This document shows, in pieces, positions 10,453 to 18,973 of a stretch of DNA of 64,000 bases; position 1 is the stretch's first letter; every line of letters begins with the position of its first letter. Made by a program: the position numbers and the translations under genes. The stretch lies in NCBI RefSeq assembly GCF_014358015.1, contig NZ_JACONV010000001.1, positions 930,001 to 994,000 on the forward strand, written 5' to 3'. Origin of the DNA: Pseudomonas triticifolii. Its GTDB lineage: Bacteria > Pseudomonadota > Gammaproteobacteria > Pseudomonadales > Pseudomonadaceae. Under the pieces are notes generated by a model. It ran no database searches and was not told the origin of the DNA. It saw only the letters and a program-made list of their open reading frames with translations.

Positions 10453-10481
10453 AAAACGCCGAGCAATTGCTCGGCGTTTTT
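10453..10481. terminator. Rho-independent terminator after DAHP synthase gene
   Basis: A perfect GCCGAGCA / TGCTCGGC stem with a very short loop is flanked by AAAA on the left and TTTTT on the right, so it can serve the DAHP synthase gene and the converging GNAT gene. Confidence 0.9.
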
Positions 10482-10520
10482 CATGGTCTTGCGTGCAAGG
10501 ATGATCGCAGGTGGAGCAGA

Positions 10521-10802
10521 TCAGATCTTCGCGGCCTGCCGGTGATGACGCTCCATATAACGCTCTACATAGGAGCAGGACGCGATCACGGTGTAGCCCA
10601 GGCTGTCGGCGTAGTTGAGTGCCTCCTCGGTCAGCGCAGCCGCAATCCCCCTGCCGCGCAATGCATCCGGCACGAAAGTCCGATAGAAATCCAGCGTCTG
10701 CTTACCCAGGTCCATATAGGTCAGGTAGGCACGATGGCCGTCGATATTGATTTCGAACTGATGGCCGGTCTGATCATGGTGGATGGACAACGCCTCGCTC
10801 AT
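10521..10802 (-). CDS. Small GNAT-like N-acetyltransferase (YjdJ type)
   Basis: This 93-residue protein looks like the short single-domain GNAT-like family. It has TYMDLGKQTLDFYRTFVPDALRGRGIAAALTEEAL, with the acetyl-CoA loop R-G-R-G-I-A, then a terminal segment SLGYTVIASCSYVERYMERH. The ATG at 10802 has an AAGGAG site about 6 bases upstream, so the 22 extra residues of the longer frame are left out. The substrate is unknown. Confidence 0.85.
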   Translation of the reverse strand: MSEALSIHHDQTGHQFEINIDGHRAYLTYMDLGKQTLDFYRTFVPDALRGRGIAAALTEEALNYADSLGYTVIASCSYVERYMERHHRQAAKI

Positions 10803-11015
10803 CGCTACTCCTTGCGGGTCTTGGAATTTGACCCCTACCTTACCGATCTTTTTCCGGCGAAGGAACATCTACGCCACCCTGTGCCTGTTTTGACACCGAG
10901 CAGAGCCTGGCCGATCTCAACAAAGAGCACCTGTAAATAGTAGGCGTCATTGCCGAATATGCTCAAGCGTGATGCTTATAAAAAAGCACGAAACAACCAC
11001 CGTACTGACAACGCC

Positions 11016-11180
11016 TCACCTGAAACGGCCAGCACGCCCTGTGCAAGCGTGAACGCAACAGCACTCGCGATATACAACGCGCACTACGGCAAACGCAATG
11101 ATGGCAAGGTACATCGGGCACACGATGGCCGATATGAAGCCACATTGCACGACCCACTTGCCGTTGCGCCTGATTGCCAT
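11016..11180 (-). CDS. Possible small membrane protein ORF in the oprI upstream region
   Basis: A 54-codon frame starting MAIRRNGKWVVQ has AGAGG about 4 bases before its ATG and one strongly hydrophobic segment (GFISAIVCPMYLAIIAFAVV). I do not recognise it, and its cysteine-rich end looks non-coding. The roughly 600 bp between the GNAT gene and oprI (10803-11410) hold no other convincing gene on either strand; the base composition there is less GC-rich. Treat this as a weak candidate only. Confidence 0.25.
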   Translation of the reverse strand: MAIRRNGKWVVQCGFISAIVCPMYLAIIAFAVVRVVYRECCCVHACTGRAGRFR

Positions 11181-11410
11181 CGAGCCTCTGCGACAGTTAC
11201 CACGGCGGCACTCGGCAGTCACAGCAAGGTGGATAGTTTTCACACAGACTGCATGAGAAGTAACGCGGAACACTTTCAAAGCCAAGAAATTTATGCGCTT
11301 CTTGCGCTTCGTCAGTTTACTTACTACAAACAATGGGTACTATGTACGCCGGTCATTTTCTCACTTTCGAGAGATGACTAAATTGAAATAAGTCCTTGAA
11401 GGGGAACACG

Positions 11411-11662
11411 ATGAACAACGTTCTGAAATTCTCTGCTCTGGCTCTGGCAGCAGTTCTGGCCACCGGTTGCAGCAGCGTATCCAAAGAAACCGAAGCTCGT
11501 CTGACAGCTACCGAAGACGCAGCTGCTCGTTCGCAAGCACGTGCCGACGAAGCCTACCGCAAGGCTGACGAAGCACTGGCTGCAGCTCAAAAAGCTCAGC
11601 AAACTGCTGACGAAGCCAACGAGCGCGCTCTGCGCATGTTGGACAAGGCTAGCCGCAAGTAA
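11411..11662 (+). CDS. oprI: Major outer-membrane lipoprotein OprI
   Basis: This 83-residue precursor has the signal peptide [19 protein letters not shown] followed by the lipid-attachment cysteine C20. An alanine-rich heptad-repeat helix ([20 protein letters not shown]) leads to the end MLDKASRK, whose last lysine links to peptidoglycan in Lpp-type proteins. It is nearly identical to Pseudomonas OprI from memory. A strong AAGGGG ribosome site precedes the ATG. Possible sigma-70 boxes lie around 11302-11346 but are ambiguous. The adjacent L,D-transpeptidase gene is the enzyme class that makes such links. Confidence 0.97.
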   Translation: MNNVLKFSALALAAVLATGCSSVSKETEARLTATEDAAARSQARADEAYRKADEALAAAQKAQQTADEANERALRMLDKASRK

Positions 11663-11682
11663 TAGTCCCCTCGGGATTGTTG

Positions 11683-11716
11683 AAAAGCCGACCCGGAAAC
11701 GGGTCGGCTTTTTTAT
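11683..11716 (+). terminator. Rho-independent terminator of oprI
   Basis: The stem GCCGACCCG / CGGGTCGGC with a GAAA loop is followed by TTTTTTATT and preceded by AAAA. It lies 20 bases after the oprI stop. Confidence 0.93.
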
Positions 11717-11807
11717 TGGCTGATGACCAGGATCATCCCGACGCTGCGAGAGATGATTCCCGATAGACGGGAATGCATCTCGACACCGCCAGCGCTGTCA
11801 TCGCTGA

Positions 11808-12776
11808 TCACTGAAAAATAACCGGCGCCTCAGCCGCCGCAGCAGAAGCCGCCCCCGGCACCGCGATTTCCACCGGCATGCCGTCTTCGGCCGCAACCAC
11901 GTCACGCACCAGGTCCCAGTTCATGCGCAGGTTGCTGGACAGATCCTCGCGCTTGAGCAGCGCGTTGATGACTGCAGTGTGCTTGTCCACCACAGACGGG
12001 TTGCCCAGATCGTCCACTGGCGTGTGCGCTTCCAGATACACCTTGCCGCCGCTCAGACCGAACTTGTAGGGCTCGCTGATAATGCGCACGGTGGTGCCGA
12101 CCGGGGCCATTTCCGCCAGCTCCAGCACGTTGTTGTTGTACATGCGGAAGCAGCCGTGGCTAGTGCGCATGCCAATGCCGAACTTCTTGTTCGAACCGTG
12201 GATCAGGTAGCCGGACATCCCCAGGCCGAACTTGAAAGGCCCCAGAGGATTGTCAGGGCCGGCAGGGACGACGTTGGGCAGTGGATCGCCATCGGCTGCG
12301 TGTTCAGCCTTGATCGACGCAGGCGGCGTCCAGGTCGGATTCGGCGTCTTGGCCGTTACCTTGGTCACGCCGATGGGCGAGCCCCAGCCTTCACGCCCGA
12401 CACCCAAGGGATAGGTATGCACCACGTTCTGCCCTTTCGGGTAGTAGTACATGCGGTATTCGGCCAGGTTGATGACGATCCCTTCACGCGGACCCGGTGG
12501 CAGGATGAAGCGGGTTGGCAGCACGATGTCCTTGCCGGCGCCCGGCAACCAGGGATCTACGCCGGGGTTGGCCGCAATCATTTCCAGATAACCCAGATCG
12601 TATCGGGTGCCGAGGTCAGCAAAGGTATCTTCGTATTTGGCCTTGATCACCTGAACCTGGCCGACGATGTCCTCGCCGGGTGGCGGCAATGGAAACTCCA
12701 GTGCATGAACAGAGCTCGCCGCGCAGAGAGCAGCAAGTGACAGACAGCGGGTAACGGCTGGAATGCGCGACAACAT
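11808..12776 (-). CDS. L,D-transpeptidase (YkuD domain) with N-terminal LysM-like region
   Basis: This is a 322-residue periplasmic enzyme with a signal peptide ending about SSVHA (residues 1-25). A LysM-like segment follows (about 47-92), then the YkuD domain with H193 in LIHGSNKKFG and the catalytic cysteine C209 in SHGCFRMYNN. Such enzymes crosslink peptidoglycan or join lipoproteins such as Lpp/OprI to it, and it converges with oprI. The ATG at 12776 is used because it opens a good signal peptide and has AAGGA upstream; an upstream in-frame ATG at 12866 has neither. Confidence 0.92.
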   Translation of the reverse strand: MLSRIPAVTRCLSLAALCAASSVHALEFPLPPPGEDIVGQVQVIKAKYEDTFADLGTRYDLGYLEMIAANPGVDPWLPGAGKDIVLPTRFILPPGPREGIVINLAEYRMYYYPKGQNVVHTYPLGVGREGWGSPIGVTKVTAKTPNPTWTPPASIKAEHAADGDPLPNVVPAGPDNPLGPFKFGLGMSGYLIHGSNKKFGIGMRTSHGCFRMYNNNVLELAEMAPVGTTVRIISEPYKFGLSGGKVYLEAHTPVDDLGNPSVVDKHTAVINALLKREDLSSNLRMNWDLVRDVVAAEDGMPVEIAVPGAASAAAAEAPVIFQ

Positions 12777-12879
12777 CCGGAAAGATCCTTCGGGTAACAG
12801 CGATATGGGAAAGATTTGAAGTGTACACCTGCGCCCGGTGAATCGGGGAGATCTACACCGTTGCATGCAGCGCTGACAG

Positions 12880-13161
12880 TTACAGTTCAGGCCAGATCGG
12901 GTTCATGCCTCGCCGCTGGGCATCGAGAATTGCCTTGCACAGCGGGCAAAGCCGTTCATCGCGCAGCGCATCCAGTTCAACAGCGCGCAGATGCGGCTGT
13001 GCAGGCAGCAAGGTGCCGCACAACGTGCGATCAATCGAGCCACCCAGCTCCAGTTGACGAGCAATCAGATGCACCCGCACTTCCTGGCACGCGAACAGAT
13101 CGAGCTGCTCGTCGGGCTCAAGCATTTGATAGGCATATAGGGACCAGGCGGGACGCGGCAT
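12880..13161 (-). CDS. Conserved small hypothetical protein
   Basis: This 93-residue protein begins MPRPAWSLYAYQMLEP and contains RLCPLCKAILDAQRRG, a single C-x-x-C pair that might bind metal, and an earlier lone cysteine. I do not recognise a domain. The gene sits between the L,D-transpeptidase and tesA, where Pseudomonas genomes usually carry a short conserved gene. GGAG lies just upstream of the ATG at 13161; an ATG nine codons earlier is possible. Confidence 0.7.
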   Translation of the reverse strand: MPRPAWSLYAYQMLEPDEQLDLFACQEVRVHLIARQLELGGSIDRTLCGTLLPAQPHLRAVELDALRDERLCPLCKAILDAQRRGMNPIWPEL

Positions 13162-13218
13162 GGGGGGCTCCAGATAGGGGGGCGCCACATTAGCCGAAAG
13201 CTCTCGCCTGGAAAAGCC

Positions 13219-13374
13219 TCAAAGCAGCGGTTTCAGGGTCGGCCAGACATTTTCCAGCAATTTCCCCTGAGCCGCCGCCGCAGGATGAAGACCATCGGCC
13301 TGCATCAACTCGGGCACCCCGCCAATCCCTTCCAGGAAGAATGGCACAAACGGGACCTTTTTCTCCTCGGCCAA
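13219..13374 (-). pseudogene. Displaced 3' fragment of a tesA gene
   Basis: Read on the minus strand, this stretch encodes LAEEKKVPFVPFFLEGIGG, then QADGLHP, then LLENVWPTLKPLL and a stop. It is the C-terminal 50 or so residues of a TesA-type arylesterase. It parallels, but is clearly diverged from, the end of the intact tesA at 14019. It has no start and its 5' side abuts an integrase fragment. I infer it is the original 3' end of tesA, pushed away when an element integrated and supplied a new end. Confidence 0.8.
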
Positions 13375-13536
13375 GCGATCCTTGGGCACTCGACTAAGAC
13401 CATCGTTTACGACAACTACGGTTCTGATGTTCCCGTAAAGGCCCTCGCAGAGGTCATCAAGCTCCTGCTAGTCGCCGGTGACAAAAAAGTAAGAAGATTC
13501 CTGCCAGTTCTGTCGGTAACGATGTGGGATGGCTGA
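13375..13536 (+). pseudogene. C-terminal fragment of a tyrosine recombinase (integrase)
   Basis: The plus-strand frame reads ILGHSTKTIVYDNYG, then VPVKALAEVIKLL and a stop at 13536. The L-G-H-S box followed by the Y-x-x-Y-G segment, with the likely nucleophilic tyrosine, and the V-x-x-L-A-E-x-I tail are typical of the last 50 residues of phage-type integrases. The catalytic Arg and the rest of the protein are missing. The upstream part of the same frame (13285-13374) is tesA antisense and not integrase-like. Confidence 0.65.
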
Positions 13537-13582
13537 TTGATACCCTCTAGAGTTTCTCTCTGACTCTCAAAGAGGTCTTTAG

Positions 13583-13801
13583 ATGACGCGCAGTGAAAAC
13601 GAGGCAATCGCCAAGGCCATGGCTCAAGACGCCTACAGGCAAGGGCTTGCAAGGTATGATGATCCCGAAGACGTCTTAAAGGGGATCGGTGAACTGCTCT
13701 ATGAGCGTGCTGTGGCTCTTGACGTCTTCGGTTCGGCTCTGGATGAACACCACTTCACGCAATGCTTCCAAGGTGAGCTTGAGAGACTCTCTGATAAATG
13801 A
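13583..13801 (+). CDS. Small orphan ORF in the integration scar
   Basis: This 72-residue acidic helical protein (starts MTRSENEAIAKAMAQDAYRQ, ends ELERLSDK) matches nothing I recognise. It lies between the integrase tail and the intact tesA. It has a plausible AAGAGG site before the ATG at 13583, and is probably the last gene left of the integrated element. The 217 bp after it (13802-14018) hold no gene that I can see. Confidence 0.55.
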   Translation: MTRSENEAIAKAMAQDAYRQGLARYDDPEDVLKGIGELLYERAVALDVFGSALDEHHFTQCFQGELERLSDK

Positions 13802-14018
13802 CTCTAAGCGGCTGTATGGCTAGCGCGCGTCCCTTTACACTCTGTTTGAACCTGTATGAGTGCTGGACTGTGAGGGTCCTTTGCGCGTGCCTGTGTGCGC
13901 CTCTGGATGAGGGCCTTGCAGCCTGTCACAACGATGGGCCAACGCTGTAACAAACCGCTTTACAGGCCCTTTGAGGTGCCCTTAGGATCGCCCTTCCTGA
14001 CCTCTTCAGGGATCGCAG

Positions 14019-14624
14019 TTAGAGCAACGGTTTGAGCATCGGCCACACATTCTCAAGCAAGGTCGGCTGAGCTTCAGCGTTCGGGTGAATACCATCGCCT
14101 TGAACCATGGAAGCCACGCCGCCTACACCTTCCAGCATGAAGGGCACCAGTGGGACATTGGTCTCTTGGGCAACTTTTGGGTACACCTCAGCGAATGCTG
14201 TCGTGTAACGAACACCGTAGTTAGGCGGAATTCTCATCCCCAAAAGCAGCACCTTCGCGCCAGCTTCCTGAGACAGCCGAACCATGCTCGTAAGGTTTTG
14301 TTGCAATTGCGCAGGCTGCTGTCCGCGCAAGCCGTCGTTGCCCCCCAATTCGAGAATAACCAGCTCCGGTTTATGCTCTGCAAGCAGCGCAGGCAGCCGC
14401 GCCTGACCTCCTGCACTGGTGTCACCGCTGATGGAAGCATTGATCACCTTATCGTCGAAACCCTGCGCCTTGAGGCGCTGCTCAAGCAGGCTGACCCATC
14501 CCACGCGGGTATCCAGCCCGAAAGCCGCGCTGATACTATCCCCAACAATCAAAACCGTGCCCGCCACTGCCCCCTGTGACAGCAGCAGCAACCCCAGGCC
14601 AGCACTTAAAAACCACGCACGCAT
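14019..14624 (-). CDS. tesA: Arylesterase / acyl-CoA thioesterase I, GDSL family
   Basis: This is a 201-residue periplasmic SGNH hydrolase. The signal peptide ends about residue 21. GDSI has the catalytic S30; GGND (94-97) forms the oxyanion hole; DGIH supplies D177 and H180. It hydrolyses acyl esters and thioesters. The start is the ATG at 14624, 10 bp from the divergent ABC transporter gene, an arrangement seen in many proteobacteria. The last 50 or so codons probably came with the integrated element, because a diverged second copy of that end lies at 13219-13374. Confidence 0.92.
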   Translation of the reverse strand: MRAWFLSAGLGLLLLSQGAVAGTVLIVGDSISAAFGLDTRVGWVSLLEQRLKAQGFDDKVINASISGDTSAGGQARLPALLAEHKPELVILELGGNDGLRGQQPAQLQQNLTSMVRLSQEAGAKVLLLGMRIPPNYGVRYTTAFAEVYPKVAQETNVPLVPFMLEGVGGVASMVQGDGIHPNAEAQPTLLENVWPMLKPLL

Positions 14625-14634
14625 CGGATTCTCC

Positions 14635-15318
14635 ATGAGTGAAAGTATTCTCAGTGCCCAAAGCCTCAGCAAAGTAGTCCCCAGCACCGAAGGTGACCTG
14701 ACTATCCTGCACGAACTCTCCCTGGAACTAAACAAGGGCGACACACTGGCCATCGTAGGCTCCTCGGGTTCGGGGAAATCCACCCTGCTGGGTCTGCTGG
14801 CCGGGCTTGACCTGCCCAGCTCGGGTTCGGTCACCCTCTCGGGTCGCAACCTGAGCGAGCTGGATGAAGACCAGCGCGCCAGGGTGCGCGCCGAGCATGT
14901 CGGCTTTGTCTTCCAGTCGTTCCAGTTGCTCGACAGCCTCAACGCGCTGGAGAACGTCATGCTGCCCATGGAACTGGAAGGTCGTCGCGATGCACGCGAC
15001 CAGGCCCGCAACCTGCTGGAGCGTGTCGGCCTCGGCCAGCGCCTGACCCACACCCCACGCCAGCTTTCGGGTGGCGAGCAGCAGCGTGTCGCCATTGCGC
15101 GTGCGTTCGCCGCCCACCCGGACGTGCTTTTTGCCGACGAACCCACCGGCAACCTGGACAGCCACACCGGCCAACGCATCAGCGACCTGCTGTTCGAACT
15201 GAATCAGGAGCGCAATACAACCCTGGTGCTGGTCACCCACGACGAGCGCCTGGCCCATCGCTGCCGACGCCTGATCCGTCTTGAAGGGGGTCGCCTGGTC
15301 GCCCCGCTGGAGCCTTGA
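14635..15318 (+). CDS. ABC transporter ATP-binding protein (LolD/YbbA type)
   Basis: The product has 227 residues with Walker [10 protein letters not shown] (42-50), Q-loop Q94, signature LSGGEQQ (144-150), Walker B VLFADEP (164-170) and H202. It belongs to the LolD/MacB/YbbA group that works with FtsX-type permeases. Its stop overlaps the start of the permease gene by 1 nt. It is divergent from tesA, the same order as ybbA-ybbP beside tesA in enterobacteria. The transported compound is unknown; lipid or lipoprotein related export is a guess from the family. Confidence 0.92.
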   Translation: MSESILSAQSLSKVVPSTEGDLTILHELSLELNKGDTLAIVGSSGSGKSTLLGLLAGLDLPSSGSVTLSGRNLSELDEDQRARVRAEHVGFVFQSFQLLDSLNALENVMLPMELEGRRDARDQARNLLERVGLGQRLTHTPRQLSGGEQQRVAIARAFAAHPDVLFADEPTGNLDSHTGQRISDLLFELNQERNTTLVLVTHDERLAHRCRRLIRLEGGRLVAPLEP

Positions 15319-17834
15319 TGGCACGCCTGCCTTTTGCTCGTCTGCTGAGCCTTGCTGCCCGCCAACTGCTGCGCGATGCCCGCGCTGGCGAATTGCGTGT
15401 GCTGTTCTTTGCCTTGCTGGTCGCAGTGGCTGCCAGTACCGCCATCGGCTATTTCGGTGCGCGCCTGAACGGGGCGATGCTGATGCGCGCGACCGAGTTC
15501 CTGGGCGCCGACCTGATCCTTGAGGGCTCAAGCCCTGCTCGCCCGGAGCAGGTTCAGGAGGGTGAGCGCCTGCAACTCAAGCATGCGCAGATCGTGATTT
15601 TCTCCAGTGTCATCGCAACGGACGATGGCATCCAGCTGTCGAGCATCAAGGCGGTGGATGACGCCTATCCGTTGCGCGGCGAACTGAAAAGCGCCCCTGA
15701 CCTGTACCAGACCGAAACGCCAGGCAGCGGACCTAAACCAGGCGAAGCCTGGGCCGAAGCGCGACTGTTCCCTGCCGTCAACCTGAAGATCGGCGACAAC
15801 ATCGATGTCGGCTCAAAGACCCTGAAGCTGACCCGCGTGCTGACCTATGAACCGGACCGCGCCGGCAATTTTTACAGCCTCACGCCACGCGTGATGATCA
15901 ACCTGCAGGACCTGGCCGCCACCGGCGTGGTACAGCCGGGAAGCCGGGTCAGTTATCGGGAAATGTGGAGCGGTCCGGCTGCGACGCTGGCGACCTATCG
16001 CAAGACCATCGAGGGGGGTCTGGAGCCGCATCAGGAGATCAAGGACGCGCGCGACGGCAGCCAACAGATTGGCGGCGCATTGGGCAAGGCCGAACGCTAT
16101 TTGAATATGGCCAGCCTGGTCGCCGTGCTGCTGGCAGGCGTGGCGGTCGCCTTATCGGCTTCGCGCTTCGCAGCACGCCGCTTCGACGCCAGCGCCCTGT
16201 TGCGCTGCCTGGGGCTGTCGCGAGGCGAAGCGATGGCGCTGTTCAGCCTGCAACTGGCGATCATCGGCCTGCTGGCCAGTCTGAGCGGCGCGGTCCTGGG
16301 CTGGCTCGCGCAACTGGGCCTGTTTGCATTGCTGCAAAACCTGTTGCCGGCTACGGTTCCGCCGGGCGGTCTGCTGCCCGCCCTCGCGGGCATGGGCACG
16401 GGCCTGGTCGCCCTGGCCGGCTTCGCATTGCCTCCGCTGGCAGCGCTGGGTCGCGTGCCGCCTCTGCGCGTATTGCGCCGGGACATGCTGCCGATTCCCG
16501 CGAGCTCGTGGCTGGTGTACGGCGCAGCGCTGCTGGCATTGGGCCTGATCATGTGGCGTCTGAGCCTTGATCTGGTGCTGACCTTCGCCTTGCTGGGCGG
16601 CGGGATTGTTGCTGCGCTGGTGCTGGGCAGTCTGTTGCTGCTGGCGCTCAAGAGCCTGCGCCGCCTGTTGTCCGGCGCACCACTGCCGTGGCGCCTGGGC
16701 CTTGGCCAGCTCCTGCGCTACCCGCTGGCCGCCGCAGGGCAATCGCTGGCGTTCGGCCTGATTCTGCTGTCGATGGGCTTGATCGCCTTGCTGCGCGGTG
16801 AACTGCTCGACACCTGGCAGAACCAGCTGCCCAAGGATGCGCCTAACTATTTCGTGCTCAACGTGCTGCCTTCGGAGAAAGAGAACTTCGCTCAGGCCAT
16901 GAGCAAGCTGTCCACTCATTCGGCCCCGCTGTATCCGGTGGTGCCGGGGCGACTGACCAGTATCAACGGCGAGCCGGTCGGCAATTTCGTCACCAAGGAC
17001 TCTCGCGGCGAGAACGCCACACGACGCGACCTGAGCCTGACCTGGGCGGCCGACATGCCCGAAGGCAACACGCTGACCGCCGGGCAATGGTGGAAAGACC
17101 TGCCTGCAACCGGTCAGGCCGATGCCACACCGGGTGTTTCAATCGAAACCAGACTGGCCGAAAGCCTGCAGATCAAGCTGGGGGATCGCCTGAGTTTCAT
17201 CGTCGGCGGCCTGACCCGCGAGGCGGTCGTCACCAGCCTGCGAGACGTTAACTGGGATACCTTTCAGCCCAACTTCTTCATGATCTTCCAGCCCGGCACA
17301 CTGGCCGATCTGCCGACCACCTACCTGACCAGTTTCTACCTGCCCAAGGGCCAGGACAGGCAGATCGTCGAGCTGTCGCGAGCGTTCCCGGCCATCAGCA
17401 TTCTGGGCGTGGAGGCGTTGCTGGAGCAGGTGCGCAGCATTCTCGACCAGGTCACGCTGGCGGTGCAGTTCGTGCTGCTGTTCGTGTTGGCCGCAGGTGT
17501 TGCCGTGCTGTTTTCGGGCCTGCAGGCGACGCTGGACGAACGTATCCGTCAGGGCGCACTGTTGCGCGCGCTGGGTGCGGAGCGGGCGCTGCTGATCAAG
17601 TCGCGCCGGATCGAATTCGGGCTGCTGGGCGCTGCGAGCGGGCTGTTGGCGGCGCTGGGCTGTGAGCTGGTGAGTTTTGTGCTGTACCGCTATGCGTTCT
17701 CGCTGGAATGGAGCCCGCATCCGTGGCTGTTGTTGCTGCCGGTGATCGGCGCGCTGCTGGTGGGTGGTGCCGGTGTGTTTGGCACGCGTCGCGCGCTGAA
17801 TGCCAGCCCGTTGACGGTGCTGCGGGAGGGTTGA
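15318..17834 (+). CDS. ABC transporter permease, FtsX-like (YbbP type)
   Basis: This 838-residue membrane protein has one N-terminal helix and two FtsX-like permease blocks. The first spans about residues 255-400, with VAVLLAGVAVALSASRFAARR followed by FDASALLRCLGLSRGEAM; the second is near the C-terminus (about 710-838, with LRALGAERALLIKSRRIEFG). Further hydrophobic helices lie between them, and there are large periplasmic loops. The size fits YbbP of E. coli. It is co-translated with the ATPase before it. Confidence 0.9.
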   Translation: MARLPFARLLSLAARQLLRDARAGELRVLFFALLVAVAASTAIGYFGARLNGAMLMRATEFLGADLILEGSSPARPEQVQEGERLQLKHAQIVIFSSVIATDDGIQLSSIKAVDDAYPLRGELKSAPDLYQTETPGSGPKPGEAWAEARLFPAVNLKIGDNIDVGSKTLKLTRVLTYEPDRAGNFYSLTPRVMINLQDLAATGVVQPGSRVSYREMWSGPAATLATYRKTIEGGLEPHQEIKDARDGSQQIGGALGKAERYLNMASLVAVLLAGVAVALSASRFAARRFDASALLRCLGLSRGEAMALFSLQLAIIGLLASLSGAVLGWLAQLGLFALLQNLLPATVPPGGLLPALAGMGTGLVALAGFALPPLAALGRVPPLRVLRRDMLPIPASSWLVYGAALLALGLIMWRLSLDLVLTFALLGGGIVAALVLGSLLLLALKSLRRLLSGAPLPWRLGLGQLLRYPLAAAGQSLAFGLILLSMGLIALLRGELLDTWQNQLPKDAPNYFVLNVLPSEKENFAQAMSKLSTHSAPLYPVVPGRLTSINGEPVGNFVTKDSRGENATRRDLSLTWAADMPEGNTLTAGQWWKDLPATGQADATPGVSIETRLAESLQIKLGDRLSFIVGGLTREAVVTSLRDVNWDTFQPNFFMIFQPGTLADLPTTYLTSFYLPKGQDRQIVELSRAFPAISILGVEALLEQVRSILDQVTLAVQFVLLFVLAAGVAVLFSGLQATLDERIRQGALLRALGAERALLIKSRRIEFGLLGAASGLLAALGCELVSFVLYRYAFSLEWSPHPWLLLLPVIGALLVGGAGVFGTRRALNASPLTVLREG

Positions 17835-17859
17835 TTACCCGTGTGAGCGCAGTAAACAC

Positions 17860-17887
17860 CGTGGGAGGCGGCCAGCCGCTTCCCACG
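17860..17887. repeat. Short REP-like palindrome
   Basis: CGTGGGAGGCGG and CCGCTTCCCACG form an imperfect hairpin related to the arms of the element at 4367-4454. It lies between the convergent permease and greB genes and may act as a terminator. Confidence 0.6.
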
Positions 17888-17966
17888 CATCGTATTTTTT
17901 CAGACAGACGTGCGTTGCCTGAAGACATCCTCGCTGCATCTGCGAGAACCGGGATGTTGCATGCAC

Positions 17967-18440
17967 TCACTGCTCATAAACAATGCTGTTCACGAACCAC
18001 AGCTTCTCGCCCTCGGGCGTGTTGACGATGACTTCATCGCCCTCTTCTTTTTTCAGCAGCGCCCGCGCCATGGGTGAGTCGATGGAGATGTAGTCGTTGC
18101 GACCGTAAATCTCGTCGTACCCCACGATGCGGAATTTCTTCAAGTCGCCGTCTTCGTTCTCAATCTCGACCCAGGCACCGAAAAACACCCGCCCTTCCTG
18201 CTCGGGCGAATACTGCACCACGCGCATGTCTTCCAGGCGCTTGCGCAGGTAGCGCACGCGCCGGTCGATCTCGCGCAGCAGTTTCTTGTTGTACTGGTAA
18301 TCCGCATTTTCGCTGCGATCCCCAAGCGAAGCCGCCCACGCCACCTTCTGGGTGATGTCCGGGCGATGCTCGCGCCACAGGTAATCGAGCTCTTTCTTGA
18401 GGGCATCGTGCCCCTGCCGGGTGATAATTTTTGTACTCAA
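17967..18440 (-). CDS. greB: Transcription elongation factor GreB
   Basis: This 157-residue protein rescues backtracked RNA polymerase by stimulating transcript cleavage. The N-terminal coiled coil contains the acidic tip LGDRSENADYQYNKKLLREID, and the C-terminal FKBP-like domain includes SPMARALLKKEEGDEV. The family start, S-T-K-x-I-T-R, falls on a TTG at 18440 with GGAGG seven bases upstream. I therefore use TTG instead of the more distant ATG of the open frame. Confidence 0.93.
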   Translation of the reverse strand: MSTKIITRQGHDALKKELDYLWREHRPDITQKVAWAASLGDRSENADYQYNKKLLREIDRRVRYLRKRLEDMRVVQYSPEQEGRVFFGAWVEIENEDGDLKKFRIVGYDEIYGRNDYISIDSPMARALLKKEEGDEVIVNTPEGEKLWFVNSIVYEQ

Positions 18441-18446
18441 GACGGT

Positions 18447-18451
18447 CCTCC
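18447..18451 (-). promoter_or_regulatory. Ribosome binding site deciding the greB TTG start
   Basis: GGAGG on the minus strand lies at ideal distance from the TTG at 18440. It sits inside the longer open frame, so that frame's ATG is unlikely to be used. Confidence 0.7.
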
Positions 18452-18488
18452 GAAAACACAAAAATCAGCGCGACAGGGAGATGACGAA

Positions 18489-18818
18489 CTACCGACGCGT
18501 CACCTCGTGGCGGATGCAACCGTCGTAGTAAATCTGCTTCACGCTGTCAGGCTTGAGACGCGAGTCGCTGTCGTAGGTCTGCTCGGTAATGCCCAGCGCC
18601 ATCGGGCGCATCCACTGTTTGGTGAACTTGCGCGCCTGAAGCTTCTGTCGCGCGCCGTAGCGGGTAACGCCGGACAGCTTGGACGCTTGCGCGCCACCGG
18701 CAATGGTCGAGCCCCAGCGACAGAGGTAGCGCTCACTTTCAGTCGCGTTTCGAGCCTGGGCCGATACCGCAATACCCGACAGCGTCAGGCACGCCAGAGC
18801 ACAATAAACCAATCGCAT
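18489..18818 (-). CDS. Small exported hypothetical protein
   Basis: This 109-residue precursor has a clear signal peptide (MRLVYCALACLTLSGIAVSAQA). The mature part has two cysteines (YLCRWG and YDGCIRH) that could form a disulfide. It matches the short conserved gene usually found after greB in Pseudomonas. I know no function for it. The ATG at 18818 is chosen because it opens the signal peptide. Confidence 0.72.
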   Translation of the reverse strand: MRLVYCALACLTLSGIAVSAQARNATESERYLCRWGSTIAGGAQASKLSGVTRYGARQKLQARKFTKQWMRPMALGITEQTYDSDSRLKPDSVKQIYYDGCIRHEVTRR

Positions 18819-18973
18819 GCAGACACCACCTAATCCTTTGATAAGGCGGCGATTTTGCCTATCACGCGAAAGGTCGGGGGCCAGCATAATGCCTTCTTGG
18901 GCAAGCGCTGGACGAGGGCGATGACCGGAACGACGCCAGCGTCATTCCGGTGTACGACGCAGGAAGGGCAGCG

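Noticed and set aside
10950..11381. 143-codon plus-strand ORF before oprI
   Set aside because: Composition is not protein-like, there is no ribosome site or family resemblance, and it runs nearly into the oprI ribosome site.
13285..13536. 83-codon plus-strand frame as an intact gene
   Set aside because: Its first 30 codons are antisense to the tesA fragment; only the rest is integrase-like, so it is a remnant and not a gene.
14019..15179. tesA as a 386-codon protein with a long N-terminal extension
   Set aside because: The extension is antisense to the ABC ATPase gene; the ATG at 14624 opens a proper signal peptide.
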